A DNA stretch of 16,529 bases from Oscillospiraceae bacterium (GCA_902795095.1 CADBKB010000025.1:1-16529); one strand, 5' to 3'. Positions 7,130-16,353 are shown, counted from the first letter of the stretch. Notes: generated from the sequence alone by a model not told the origin. Made by a program: numbers and translations.

Positions 7130-7578
7130 TGAACCCGCCGCTCTTTTTTGCGACCGAATCGCACCGTTTTCCCCAAAATCGCCCGCCCCGCGGGTGCGGC
7201 GGTTGACGGAAGCCCGACGCAAGCGGGCGGATGTGGGCATCCGCCCCTACGGGTGCAGCGGTATTTTGCGGGCCGGTTCTTACGGGTGCGGATTTTCGTA
7301 GGGGCGCATGCCCACATGCGCCCGTGCACGCCGAATTGCTTCCCATAGATACCGTTGGTTCCGCAACAGGTGCGGCGCAGGCGGGCGGATGAGGGCATCC
7401 GCCCCTACGGGTGCGGCGGATGAGTGGAACCGCCCGTAGGGAGGCGTCCCCTGACGCCTCCGTGCGCGCCGATTTGACCGGCGGGGGAAGCTATTTTCCT
7501 TTTGAAGGGCCGCGGCCCTTCGGGCCTTGCAGTGACGTGCGCACCGCGGCGGCAATTTCCCGGGGAATGGGAATGTAA
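7130..7578. repeat. Repeat-rich intergenic region between divergent operons
   Basis: No gene is supported. Four 27-bp palindromic units of the family seen at 1-337 lie at 7224-7250 (-), 7298-7324 (+), 7382-7408 (-) and 7436-7462 (+). The last is a variant with a different stem, GGAGGCGTC/GACGCCTCC. Several are bordered by GGGTGCRGCG or GGGTGCGG, so the flank is part of the repeated block. An unrelated perfect 18-bp palindrome follows at 7504-7521. The frames open across this region are repeat-driven and lack ribosome sites. Confidence 0.85.
7504..7521. repeat. Perfect 18-bp GC palindrome
   Basis: GAAGGGCCG is followed directly by its reverse complement CGGCCCTTC. There is no loop and no T-tract after it on the plus strand, and only four A bases precede it, so it is not a good terminator. 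It lies about 90 bases upstream of the response-regulator -10 element. Its role is unknown; a dimeric-protein binding site or cruciform is possible. Confidence 0.6.
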
Positions 7579-7620
7579 TTAACAAAATGTTCAAGAACAC
7601 GGAGAAAAAACGTATATAAT
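7579..7620 (+). promoter_or_regulatory. Promoter of the response regulator operon with a possible PhoP-type tandem box
   Basis: A perfect TATAAT lies at 7615-7620 in AT-rich sequence, with TTCAAG (7590-7595) at a -35-like distance (17 bases to the overlapping TATATA at 7613). TTAACA (7579-7584) and TTCAAG (7590-7595) start 11 bases apart, the helical repeat used by tandem TTAACA-type boxes of Firmicute PhoP regulators. Because the operon encodes an OmpR/PhoB-family regulator, autoregulation is plausible but unproven. Confidence 0.55.
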
Positions 7621-7639
7621 GGAAGTAAGAAATAATGAT

Positions 7640-7652
7640 GGGAGGAGTCCCC

Positions 7653-7655
<3 letters not shown>
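7640..7655 (+). promoter_or_regulatory. Ribosome binding site that selects a GTG start
   Basis: GGGAGGAG (7640-7647) followed by five bases and GTG (7653) is an ideal initiation region. Two in-frame ATG codons (7635 and 7638) abut or overlap this site and have no comparable site of their own, so translation most likely begins at the GTG. Confidence 0.8.
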
Positions 7656-8336
<681 letters not shown>

Positions 8337-8339
8337 GGC

Positions 8340-9764
8340 ATGAAAACCATGTTCAGCCGTCAGTTTGCCCTGACGGCGAGCCTGATCATTCTGAGCGTGC
8401 TGCTGCTGGGCCTGGCCTTCCGGGTGTTCATCGGCCGCTACGCCGCCGAGACCGCCCGGCAGACCCTGGAGCACAACGCCGACGTCATCACCGACCTGGC
8501 CGCCGCCTACGATTCCACCGACGCCCTCGGCGCCAGCTGGGACGTGCGCATCAATCTCTCCTTTGCCTCCACCGTGGCCGATACCAACGCCGTCATCTGC
8601 GACAGCACCGGCACGGTGATCGTCTGCTCCTGCAGCACCGTGCTGTGCGAGCACATGGGCAAGCAGCTGGAGGCGGACCTGGTCCGCCAGGTCATGGAGG
8701 AAGGGTTCCATTCCGACACCGCCGTCGTCGCGCCGCTGTATCCCGAGGAGCGCTATCTCGTGGCGGAAAACGTCATCTCCCGGGCCTCGAATGAATCCAT
8801 CGGCCTGGTGCTGGTGTCTTCCCCCACGGCCCAGACGCGGGAGGTGGTCGCCCGCACCACGGACTTCTTCCTCATCACGGGCCTGGTGGTTCTGCTGCTG
8901 GCCATGCTGGCGGTGTCGCTGCTGGCCCGCTCCATCAGCCGGCCCCTGGCCGATATGGCCTCCGCCGCCCGCCGCTTCGGCCACGGCGAGCTCGAAACCC
9001 GCGTCGCCACCGGCGGCAGCAACACCGTGGAGATGGACGAGCTGGCCGTCGCCTTCAACAATATGGCCCAGTCCCTGGAGAAATCCGAGCGCCAGCGCCG
9101 GGAATTCGTGGCCAACATCAGCCACGAGCTCAAAACGCCCATGACCACCATCGCCGGCTTTATGGACGGCATGCTCGACGGCACCATCCCGCCGGAGCGC
9201 CATCCCCAGTACATGCAGGCGGTGTCCGACGAGGTGCGGCGGCTGTCGCGGCTGGTGCGGGGCATGCTGGAGACCTCGCGGCTCCAGTCCCAGGGCATCC
9301 CCGACGCCCGCAAGCGGGTATTCGACGTATGCGAGAAGGCCGGGCAGGTGCTGCTGAGCTTCGAGCAGAAGATCAACGCCAAGGGCCTGGCGGTACAGGT
9401 GGATATGCCCGACGAGCCCGTGGAGGTCTTCGCCGAGGCCGACTCCATCACCCAGGTGCTCTACAACCTCATCGACAACGCGGTGAAATTCTCCGACGGC
9501 TCCCTCGGCCTGCGGGTGGTCCGGGAGGACATCAAGGTCCTCGTCACGGTTTCCAACTCCGGGCCCACCATCCCGGAGAGCGAGCTTTCGCTGATTTTCG
9601 ACCGCTTCCACAAGACCGACAAGAGCCGCTCCGCCGACCGCGACGGTGTGGGCCTGGGCCTGTATATCGTGCGGACCATCATTCTCAGCCACGGCGAGGA
9701 TATCACCGTCACCAGCCGCGACGGCGTGACCGCCTTCACCTTCAGCCTTTCCGTGCCGAAGTAA
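8340..9764 (+). CDS. Sensor histidine kinase with cysteine-rich extracellular domain
   Basis: This 474-residue membrane kinase should phosphorylate the regulator encoded just upstream. Order: membrane segment (about 10-31), extracellular sensor domain (32-175), second membrane segment (176-197), HAMP (198-250), HisKA with phosphoacceptor H262 in NISHELKTPM, then an ATPase domain with N-box NLIDNAVKF (376-384), FDRFHKTDKSRS (420-431) and G2 GVGLGLYIV (436-444). There is no PAS domain, unlike WalK. The sensor carries C87, C96, C98, C103 and H105 in a short span (C-x8-C-x-C-x4-C-x-H), which could bind metal or form disulfides. The ribosome site is weak, consistent with coupling to the preceding gene. 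Confidence 0.95.
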   Translation: MKTMFSRQFALTASLIILSVLLLGLAFRVFIGRYAAETARQTLEHNADVITDLAAAYDSTDALGASWDVRINLSFASTVADTNAVICDSTGTVIVCSCSTVLCEHMGKQLEADLVRQVMEEGFHSDTAVVAPLYPEERYLVAENVISRASNESIGLVLVSSPTAQTREVVARTTDFFLITGLVVLLLAMLAVSLLARSISRPLADMASAARRFGHGELETRVATGGSNTVEMDELAVAFNNMAQSLEKSERQRREFVANISHELKTPMTTIAGFMDGMLDGTIPPERHPQYMQAVSDEVRRLSRLVRGMLETSRLQSQGIPDARKRVFDVCEKAGQVLLSFEQKINAKGLAVQVDMPDEPVEVFAEADSITQVLYNLIDNAVKFSDGSLGLRVVREDIKVLVTVSNSGPTIPESELSLIFDRFHKTDKSRSADRDGVGLGLYIVRTIILSHGEDITVTSRDGVTAFTFSLSVPK

Positions 9765-9815
9765 GGCGCCGATCCGGGGCGGATCCGCAATCTGTGTTTC
9801 TGAAGAGGCATTGCC

Positions 9816-11036
9816 ATGTATGATGTGAATTACGATGAATTTGAACCCGTCGGGCAGCCGGACGGCGGCACCTATTCCACCGCCATGCCCACGCGAAAGC
9901 GCCATGTGGGCCTGGCCGTCGCGGTGAGCCTGCTGGTGATCCTCCTGTGCGCGGCGATGACCGTCATCAGCCTGTTCACGGTGCGCGTCGAGCGCAGCGC
10001 GGGCGGGACCAGCTTCATCTTCACCGAGCGCAGGGCCGACGCGCCCGCGGACGAGGCCGAGCTCCCCGCACTGCCCGCCGAGACCCCCGGCACCGAGCAG
10101 ACCGTCGCCACGGAGATCCACCGGAGCGACGACGATACGCTTTCGCTGTCGGAGATCTACCGCAAGGTGGCGCCCAGCGTGGTCTCCGTGGTATGCGCCG
10201 TGGAGCCCGTGCCCCTGGATCGCAGCGGCATCATCCTGTCCGAGGAGGGCTATATCGTCACCAGCTGCAGCGTGGTCCGGGGCACCGGTCCCATCACCGT
10301 GCTGCTGTCCGACGGCACGGAGTGCCCCGCCGTGGCGGTGGGGGGCGATCCCCTGTCCGATCTGGCGGTGGTGAAGATCGACGCCGAGGGCCTGACGCCC
10401 GCGGAGCTCGGCGACAGCGACGCCCTCGCGGTGGGCGAGCAGGTGCTCTCCATCGGCGACCCCCGCGGCCTGGAGCTGCGCGCCGCCATGACCGACGGCA
10501 TCATCTCCTGCATCAGCCGCGATCTCGAGCTGGACGGCCGCACCATGACCGTCCTGCAGACCAACGCCAACCTGCCCGCCGGCGGCTACGGCGGTCCCCT
10601 GATCAACATGCGGGGCCAGGTGGTGGGCATCAACGCCGAGCACCTCGGCACCTTCGCCAGCTCCGCCGGGAATCTCGGCCTGGCCGTTCCCATCGGCGAG
10701 GCGCAGAACATCGTCGATGAGCTGATCGACCACGGCTATATCCCCGGCCGGCCCTCCCTCGGCGTGTCCGGGCAGAGCGTCAGCGACACCGCCCAGGCCT
10801 ATTACCACCTGCCCGCCGGCGTCTATGTGGAGGAGGTCACCGTCGACGGCGCCTGCGACCGGGCCGGCATCCGGGTCGGCGACATCATCACCGCCATCGA
10901 CGGCGCGGCGGTGCACAGCTTCGACGAGCTGGAGCGTGTCAAGAACCGCTATAAATCCGGCGATACCGTCACCGTCACCGTCTACCGCAACGACCAGATC
11001 ATGAATGTGACCCTGACCCTCGACACGATCCGATAA
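9816..11036 (+). CDS. HtrA/DegP-like trypsin-PDZ membrane protein lacking catalytic His and Ser
   Basis: This 406-residue protein has the layout of Firmicute HtrA: short cytoplasmic N-terminus, one membrane segment (about 31-54), a linker, a trypsin-like domain (about 112-305) and one PDZ domain (about 312-403, with GVYVEEVTVDGACDRAGIRVGDIITAIDG). Aligned to DegP, the catalytic His of TNNHVV is S152 in GYIVTSCSVV, and the nucleophile of GNSGGPL is Y258 in AGGYGGPL; only the Asp (D182 in DPLSDLAVVKI) remains. It is very unlikely to cleave peptides as a classical HtrA. Five cysteines (C127, C151, C170, C232, C347) fall in the outer part, one beside the lost His. It is the third gene of the two-component operon, 51 bases after the kinase, with a weak AGAGG site. 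Binding or chaperone-like sensing is inferred. Confidence 0.93.
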   Translation: MYDVNYDEFEPVGQPDGGTYSTAMPTRKRHVGLAVAVSLLVILLCAAMTVISLFTVRVERSAGGTSFIFTERRADAPADEAELPALPAETPGTEQTVATEIHRSDDDTLSLSEIYRKVAPSVVSVVCAVEPVPLDRSGIILSEEGYIVTSCSVVRGTGPITVLLSDGTECPAVAVGGDPLSDLAVVKIDAEGLTPAELGDSDALAVGEQVLSIGDPRGLELRAAMTDGIISCISRDLELDGRTMTVLQTNANLPAGGYGGPLINMRGQVVGINAEHLGTFASSAGNLGLAVPIGEAQNIVDELIDHGYIPGRPSLGVSGQSVSDTAQAYYHLPAGVYVEEVTVDGACDRAGIRVGDIITAIDGAAVHSFDELERVKNRYKSGDTVTVTVYRNDQIMNVTLTLDTIR

Positions 11037-11053
11037 TCCCGCCAAGGCATACG

Positions 11054-11147
11054 GACGTGCCGCAAACCGCGCGAATCCGTCATTCCGGCCGGTGACCGAC
11101 CTCACCGGGCCAGCGATGACCGCACGGTTTGCGGCACGTCTTTTTTT
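11054..11147 (+). terminator. Large hairpin terminator after the HtrA-like gene
   Basis: GACGTGCCGCAAACCG (11054-11069) pairs perfectly with 11125-11140 and is followed by seven T (11141-11147). The 55-base interior can fold further: GTCAT (11079-11083) with ATGAC (11116-11120), and CCGGTGA (11089-11095) with TCACCGG (11102-11108). It starts 17 bases after the HtrA-like stop and ends 72 bases before spoIIP. It should end the two-component operon; its large size leaves room for an attenuator or small RNA end. Confidence 0.85.
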
Positions 11148-11219
11148 CTGTCTCCACGGATCTGCGGTTCTGCTTCGGGCCGCGGACGCATAGGATGGAA
11201 GCGGGAGCGTGATGCACAA

Positions 11220-12215
11220 ATGAAGCAACACAGGCTCAATCGCAGCCTGCGGGACCGATCCGTCGTTGCGGGGCTGTGGCTGATGCTGCTGGCCCTCTGC
11301 CTCCGGCTGACCCTGGCCTGGCCCGGCCGGGCGCCGGAGCTGCGCCCGGTGCGCCGGGCCCTGTTCCTGGCGGGCCAGTGCCTGCGCGCCTCGCAGGTCA
11401 CCGAGGAGACCGCCTCCGAGCGCGTGGAAAAGCCGGAGAAACCGCCCAAGCAGGCGCGCGCCGCGCCGCAGCCGCAGTTCACCGATCGGGAAGCAGAGGC
11501 CATCGCCATTGACGGCGGCGAGGATAACGCCCTGGATACCGCCTCCCTGCTCCTGGCGCCCCTGCGCCTGCACACGGAAACGGACCCCCTGGTCCTCATC
11601 GTTCATACCCATACCTCCGAGGCCTATACGCCCGAGCCGGGCTGGGAATATGAGCCGTCGGATGAATATCGCACCCGGGATCCCGCCCACAGCGTGGTGC
11701 GGGTGGGAGAGGCGCTGGCGGAGGAGCTGCGCCGCCTGGGGGTGGGGGTGATCCACGACCGCACCGTCTGCGACGACCCCGACTATGACAGCGCCTATGA
11801 CCGCAGCTGCGACGAGATCGCCGCCCAGCTCGCGGCCCATCCTTCGCTGCAGATCGTGCTGGACCTGCACCGGGACGCGGTCCCCGGGGGCACCGCGGAC
11901 ACTGTCCGCCTGGACGGGGAGGACTGCGCCCGGCTCATGCTGGTGGTGGGCACCGACGCCGGCGGGCTGGAGCACCCCAACTGGCAGGAAAACCTCTCCT
12001 TCGCCCTGAAGCTCCAGGCCCTGCTGAACCGGTCCAGCCCGGGCATGTGCCGGGATATCTCCCTGCGCTCCGCCCGGTTCAACCAGCATTTTACCCCCTG
12101 CTCCGTGCTGGTGGAGATGGGCACCGCGGACAATACCCTCGCCCAGGCCCTGCCCACCGCCCGCCGTCTGGCCGGCGCCCTGCGGGAGCTGATCGATCTG
12201 AGCGAGCCCGTGTGA
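11220..12215 (+). CDS. spoIIP: Stage II sporulation protein P (SpoIIP), peptidoglycan amidase/endopeptidase
   Basis: A membrane-anchored cell wall hydrolase that works with SpoIID and SpoIIM during engulfment of the forespore. Membrane anchor at about 14-34, a charged Pro-rich linker (60-90), then the amidase domain. Landmarks are LIVHTHTSEAY (126-136, metal ligands H129 and E134 expected), VLDLHRDA (213-220, H217), the NLSFALKLQALLN...PG segment (258-275), RFNQHFTPCSVLVEMGTADNT (286-306) with E299. At 331 residues it is shorter than the roughly 400-residue Bacillus subtilis protein, mainly in the N-terminal linker. The ATG at 11220 has GGGAG 12 bases upstream; a nearer ATG at 11212 stops at once. 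A sigma-E promoter is expected, but I could not identify one with confidence. It appears to be monocistronic between two terminators. Confidence 0.95.
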   Translation: MKQHRLNRSLRDRSVVAGLWLMLLALCLRLTLAWPGRAPELRPVRRALFLAGQCLRASQVTEETASERVEKPEKPPKQARAAPQPQFTDREAEAIAIDGGEDNALDTASLLLAPLRLHTETDPLVLIVHTHTSEAYTPEPGWEYEPSDEYRTRDPAHSVVRVGEALAEELRRLGVGVIHDRTVCDDPDYDSAYDRSCDEIAAQLAAHPSLQIVLDLHRDAVPGGTADTVRLDGEDCARLMLVVGTDAGGLEHPNWQENLSFALKLQALLNRSSPGMCRDISLRSARFNQHFTPCSVLVEMGTADNTLAQALPTARRLAGALRELIDLSEPV

Positions 12216-12264
12216 TCCGCCGCCCGCGGCGGTATAAATCTTCCGAAAAAACCGTATATTACGC

Positions 12265-12292
12265 AAAAAAGCAGCCTTTCGGCTGCTTTTTT
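12265..12292. terminator. Bidirectional Rho-independent terminator between spoIIP and mscL
   Basis: Six A, the stem GCAGCC (12271-12276), loop TTTC, GGCTGC (12281-12286) and six T form a symmetric hairpin. It serves spoIIP on the plus strand and the par-serS-mscL operon on the minus strand; mscL ends five bases away. Confidence 0.95.
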
Positions 12293-12296
12293 GTAA

Positions 12297-12761
12297 TTAT
12301 TCCTTCTTGAGCAGGTCGCGGATCTCGGTGAGGAGCTTCTCCTCGGCGCTGGGCTCGGGTGCTTCTTCCTCTTTTTCCTCTTCTTCCTCGTCCTCCTCCT
12401 TCTTGGCGGCGGCACGAAGCTTGTTCATGCCCTTGATCATCGCAAAGATCACGATGGCCAGGATCAGGAAGGTAATGATCGCGGAAATGAAGTTGCCGAA
12501 GTTCAGGTAATTCACCACAACCTCGCCGGTCTCCGGGTCGATCTTATCGCCGAACAGGGAGGGCAGGGCGATCCGCCAGCTGGAGAAATCCACGCTGCCG
12601 GTGAAGATGGAAATGATGGGCATGATGATATTGTCGGTGAAGGCGGATACGAGATCCTTGAAAACGCCGCCGATCAGGACGCCCACGGCCATGTCAAACA
12701 GATTGCCCTGCAGAGCAAACTCTTTGAACTCTTGAATTAAACTCTTCTTCTCTTTTGCCAT
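12297..12761 (-). CDS. mscL: Large-conductance mechanosensitive channel MscL
   Basis: A homopentameric pressure-release channel of the cytoplasmic membrane, opening under hypo-osmotic shock. At 154 residues it shows the N-terminal helix with EFKEFALQGNLFDMAVGVLIGGVFKDLVSAF, the first membrane helix and pore lining (about 18-50), an outer loop (55-85), the second membrane helix (about 88-112) and a cytoplasmic helix ending in LLTEIRDLLKK. The cytoplasmic linker is unusually acidic (a Glu/Asp run at about 122-132). The start has AAGGAGAG, whose first bases overlap the serS stop; 12 bases separate the genes. As last gene of the operon it shares the par-serS transcript or has an internal promoter not seen here. 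Confidence 0.97.
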   Translation of the reverse strand: MAKEKKSLIQEFKEFALQGNLFDMAVGVLIGGVFKDLVSAFTDNIIMPIISIFTGSVDFSSWRIALPSLFGDKIDPETGEVVVNYLNFGNFISAIITFLILAIVIFAMIKGMNKLRAAAKKEEDEEEEEKEEEAPEPSAEEKLLTEIRDLLKKE

Positions 12762-12773
12762 ACGTTTCTCTCC

Positions 12774-14060
<1,287 letters not shown>

Positions 14061-14080
14061 TTGATTCACCTCATTGTAGT

Positions 14081-14638
14081 TTAGGGTTCGTTCTGCCCAT
14101 TGGTTTGCGTCGGTTCTGCGGGCGCCGTCAGGGCGTCAAGCTGCTTCTGCGCGGCCTCGGAGAGGGTCGGACGCAGGGCCTCCAGCGCTTCGAGGGCCTT
14201 GGCCCGTTCGGCCTCGTCCCGGGCGGCGACGGCCTTGAGCAGCAGATCGTAGGCCTTGCGGGCTTCCTCGAGGCCGGCCTGCCTGCCCTCGGCCTCGCCC
14301 TCGGCGCGGCCCTCCGCCCGGGCGAGCTCCCGGTCGGCAGCGGCGGCCTCCGTCTGGGCCCGGTTTTCATCGGTCAGCGTCTCCAGCTCCTGCTGCAGGC
14401 GCTCGTTTTCCTCGGTCAGCTCCCGGTTGGTATCCTGCAGGCGCTCCGCGTTCTGCAGGGCGCTGGCGGAGGTGGCGTTGAGCTGGGAGATGGTGGATTG
14501 GGAATTGAATACCTGAATGAGATAGGAAAACAGCACCAGCAGAAAGGCCACCGCAAACAGGATCATCATATAGCGCAGCAGGGCGGTGCGCTTCTGCTCG
14601 CTCATGGGTGCGCTGCGCGCTTCTTTTTCTTCGTTCAT
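14081..14638 (-). CDS. Single-pass membrane coiled-coil protein of unknown function
   Basis: I do not recognise this 185-residue protein. A short charged cytoplasmic N-terminus precedes one membrane segment (about 24-42), then a Gln/Glu/Leu-rich coiled coil (about 48-106), an Ala/Glu/Arg/Gly stretch (107-125), a helical segment with two repeat-like halves (125-170) and a polar Pro/Thr/Gln tail. It occupies the place where many Clostridia carry a DUF4446 gene between parB and serS; that family also has a membrane segment plus coiled coil, but I do not see its usual conserved sequence, so homology is uncertain. The start is fixed by GGAGG six bases before the ATG, which overlaps the parB stop as ATGA, indicating coupled translation with parB. 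If the N-terminus is inside, the coiled coil is outside the cell. Confidence 0.85.
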   Translation of the reverse strand: MNEEKEARSAPMSEQKRTALLRYMMILFAVAFLLVLFSYLIQVFNSQSTISQLNATSASALQNAERLQDTNRELTEENERLQQELETLTDENRAQTEAAAADRELARAEGRAEGEAEGRQAGLEEARKAYDLLLKAVAARDEAERAKALEALEALRPTLSEAAQKQLDALTAPAEPTQTNGQNEP

Positions 14639-15501
14639 TTTTTGCCTCCAAGGGTTTCCAGGGCGTCCAGCAGCCGCTGGAGATCGTCCAGTCCGTAGTA
14701 TTCCAGCTCCACGCGGCCCTTGCGCTTTCCGGCGACGATTTTCGCGCGGCGGCCGAGGCTCCGGCTCAGATCCCGGGCGCACTCGGCATAATAGTCCACC
14801 GCCGTCTCCGGCACGGGCTCTGTCTCCTCGACGGGGCCGGCTTCCAGCTTTTTGCACAGCGCTTCGGTCTGGCGGACGCTCAGGCGCAGGGCCAGGACCT
14901 TGCGCGCGGCGGAAAGCTGCTGCTTCGCGCCGGGCAGGGCCACAATGGCCCGGGCATGTCCGGCGGAGAGCTCGCCGCCCTCCACCATGGCCAGCACCTC
15001 GGGGCAAAGCTGCAGCAGGCGCAGGCTGTTGGCCACGGCGGGCCGGGATTTTCCCACCCGGTCGCTGATGTCGGCCTGGCTCATGCCGTGCTCGTCCTGC
15101 AGGACCTGATAGCCCCGGGCTTCCTCGATGGGGTTCAGATCCTCGCGCTGGAGGTTCTCAATGAGGGCCAGCTCCATGGCCTTGCGGTCGTCGGCCTCCA
15201 CCACCAGCACCGGGACCTCCTGCAGTCCCGCCATCCTGGCGGCCCGCCAGCGGCGCTCGCCGGCGATGATCTGATAATAATCTCCGGGCATTTCCCGGAC
15301 GTTCAGGGGCTGCAGGATCCCGTGGGCCGCGATGGAATCCGCCAGGGACTGCAGGGCCTCGGGGTCGAAGCTGGACCGGGGCTGGGTGGGATTCGGTTCC
15401 ACCCGGGAGATGGGCACGGTCCGAACGCCGCCGGCCTCCTGTGCCGGGGCGTCGAAGTCGCCCAGAAGGGCGCCGAGGCCCTTTCCAAGACCTTTTGCCA
15501 T
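14635..15501 (-). CDS. parB: Chromosome partitioning protein ParB (Spo0J family)
   Basis: A parS-binding CTP-dependent clamp that loads near the origin and recruits condensin. The 288-residue protein has the N-terminal MAKGLGKGLGALL typical of ParB, box I with AGERRWRAA (80-88) for CTP binding, IENLQREDLNPIEEA (114-128), a helix-turn-helix (about 141-163) for parS, and a C-terminal dimer domain ending in YYGLDDLQRLLDAL. GGAGGAG precedes the ATG at 15501 by five bases. The frame is open further up, but only through parA in another frame. A single base separates it from the parA stop. Its targets, two parS sites, lie at 16354-16395. Confidence 0.97.
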   Translation of the reverse strand: MAKGLGKGLGALLGDFDAPAQEAGGVRTVPISRVEPNPTQPRSSFDPEALQSLADSIAAHGILQPLNVREMPGDYYQIIAGERRWRAARMAGLQEVPVLVVEADDRKAMELALIENLQREDLNPIEEARGYQVLQDEHGMSQADISDRVGKSRPAVANSLRLLQLCPEVLAMVEGGELSAGHARAIVALPGAKQQLSAARKVLALRLSVRQTEALCKKLEAGPVEETEPVPETAVDYYAECARDLSRSLGRRAKIVAGKRKGRVELEYYGLDDLQRLLDALETLGGKK

Positions 15502-15502
15502 T

Positions 15503-16261
15503 TCAGCTCCTCCTGTCGATGATCTCCCGCGCCAGCTGGTCATAGGCCTTGGCCCCGCGGCTGTGGCGGTCGTAGATCTGTATGGGCAGGCCGTGGCTGG
15601 GCGCCTCGGCCAGACGGACATTGCGGGGAATGACGGTGGAGAAGACTTTTCCCGGGAAATGCCGGCGCACCTCCTGGGCCACCTGCAGGGAAAAATTCGT
15701 TCTTCCGTCGAACATGGTCAAAAGCACGCCGAAAATCTGCAGGCTGGGATTCAGCCGGGCCTTGACGGCGCGCAGGGTGCCCATGAGGTCGGACAGGCCC
15801 TCCAGGGCAAAATACTCGCACTGCACCGGCACCAGGATGCTCCCCGCTGCGCACAGGCCGTTGACGGTGAGCAGCTCCAGCGAGGGCGGGCAGTCGATGA
15901 GGATATAGTCGTAGTCCGGCGCCAGGGGCTCCAGGATGCCCTTGAGGATGAACTCCCGGCGCTCCATGCCCGCCAGCTCCACGCCGGCCCCGGCCAGGGA
16001 CGCCGAGGAGGGCAGCAGATCGCCGTAGGGGGTATGGCGCAGCACGTCGGCGGCGCTGCGCTCGCCGGTGAGCACATGGTAGACCGAGGCCTTGACCCGG
16101 CGCTTGTCCATGCCCATGCCGGAGGTGGCGTTGGCCTGGGGGTCGAAGTCGCACAGCAGCACCCGCTTGCCGGCGGCGTGCAGGCCCGCGCAGAGGTTGA
16201 CGGCCGTCGTGGTTTTGCCCACGCCGCCCTTTTGATTCACGATGGCAATGATCGCGCCCAT
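15503..16261 (-). CDS. parA: Chromosome partitioning ATPase ParA (Soj family)
   Basis: A DNA-binding ATPase that cooperates with ParB in origin segregation and, in Bacillota, in DnaA control and sporulation. The 252-residue protein shows the deviant Walker A motif KGGVGKTT (11-18), Walker A' VLLCDFDPQAN and Walker B YILIDCPPSL, plus the LSDLMGTLRAVK segment and C-terminal AEAPSHGLPIQIYD typical of Soj. It lacks the N-terminal DNA-binding domain of plasmid P1-type ParA, as expected for chromosomal forms. The start at 16261 follows a GGAG-AAAGG site. It is the first gene of the operon with parB, the coiled-coil gene, serS and mscL. Confidence 0.97.
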   Translation of the reverse strand: MGAIIAIVNQKGGVGKTTTAVNLCAGLHAAGKRVLLCDFDPQANATSGMGMDKRRVKASVYHVLTGERSAADVLRHTPYGDLLPSSASLAGAGVELAGMERREFILKGILEPLAPDYDYILIDCPPSLELLTVNGLCAAGSILVPVQCEYFALEGLSDLMGTLRAVKARLNPSLQIFGVLLTMFDGRTNFSLQVAQEVRRHFPGKVFSTVIPRNVRLAEAPSHGLPIQIYDRHSRGAKAYDQLAREIIDRRS

Positions 16262-16304
16262 GGCCGCATCCTTTCTCCGGGCAGGCCGGATAAATTCAGT
16301 CTAT

Positions 16305-16332
16305 ATTATAGCATAGTTTTTCCGGTTTTCAA
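16305..16332 (-). promoter_or_regulatory. Promoter of the parAB-serS-mscL operon
   Basis: On the minus strand TTGAAA (16327-16332) and a perfect TATAAT (16305-16310) are 16 bases apart, and the -10 lies 43 bases from the parA ATG. A parS site begins 22 bases upstream of the -35, so ParB bound there could influence this promoter. Confidence 0.8.
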
Positions 16333-16353
16333 TCCGCCGAAGAAAATTTTCTG

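Noticed and set aside
9540..9580. Histidine kinase G1 box reading NSGPTI in place of DxGxGI, suggesting inactivity
   Set aside because: An Asn-x-Gly form of this box is common among active Firmicute sensor kinases with the FxRFxKxDKSRS segment; the H-box, N-box and G2 box are intact.
11165..11200. Sigma-E promoter upstream of spoIIP
   Set aside because: CATAGGAT at 11189-11196 loosely resembles a -10 element, but I could not find a matching -35 at the right distance, so it is not annotated.
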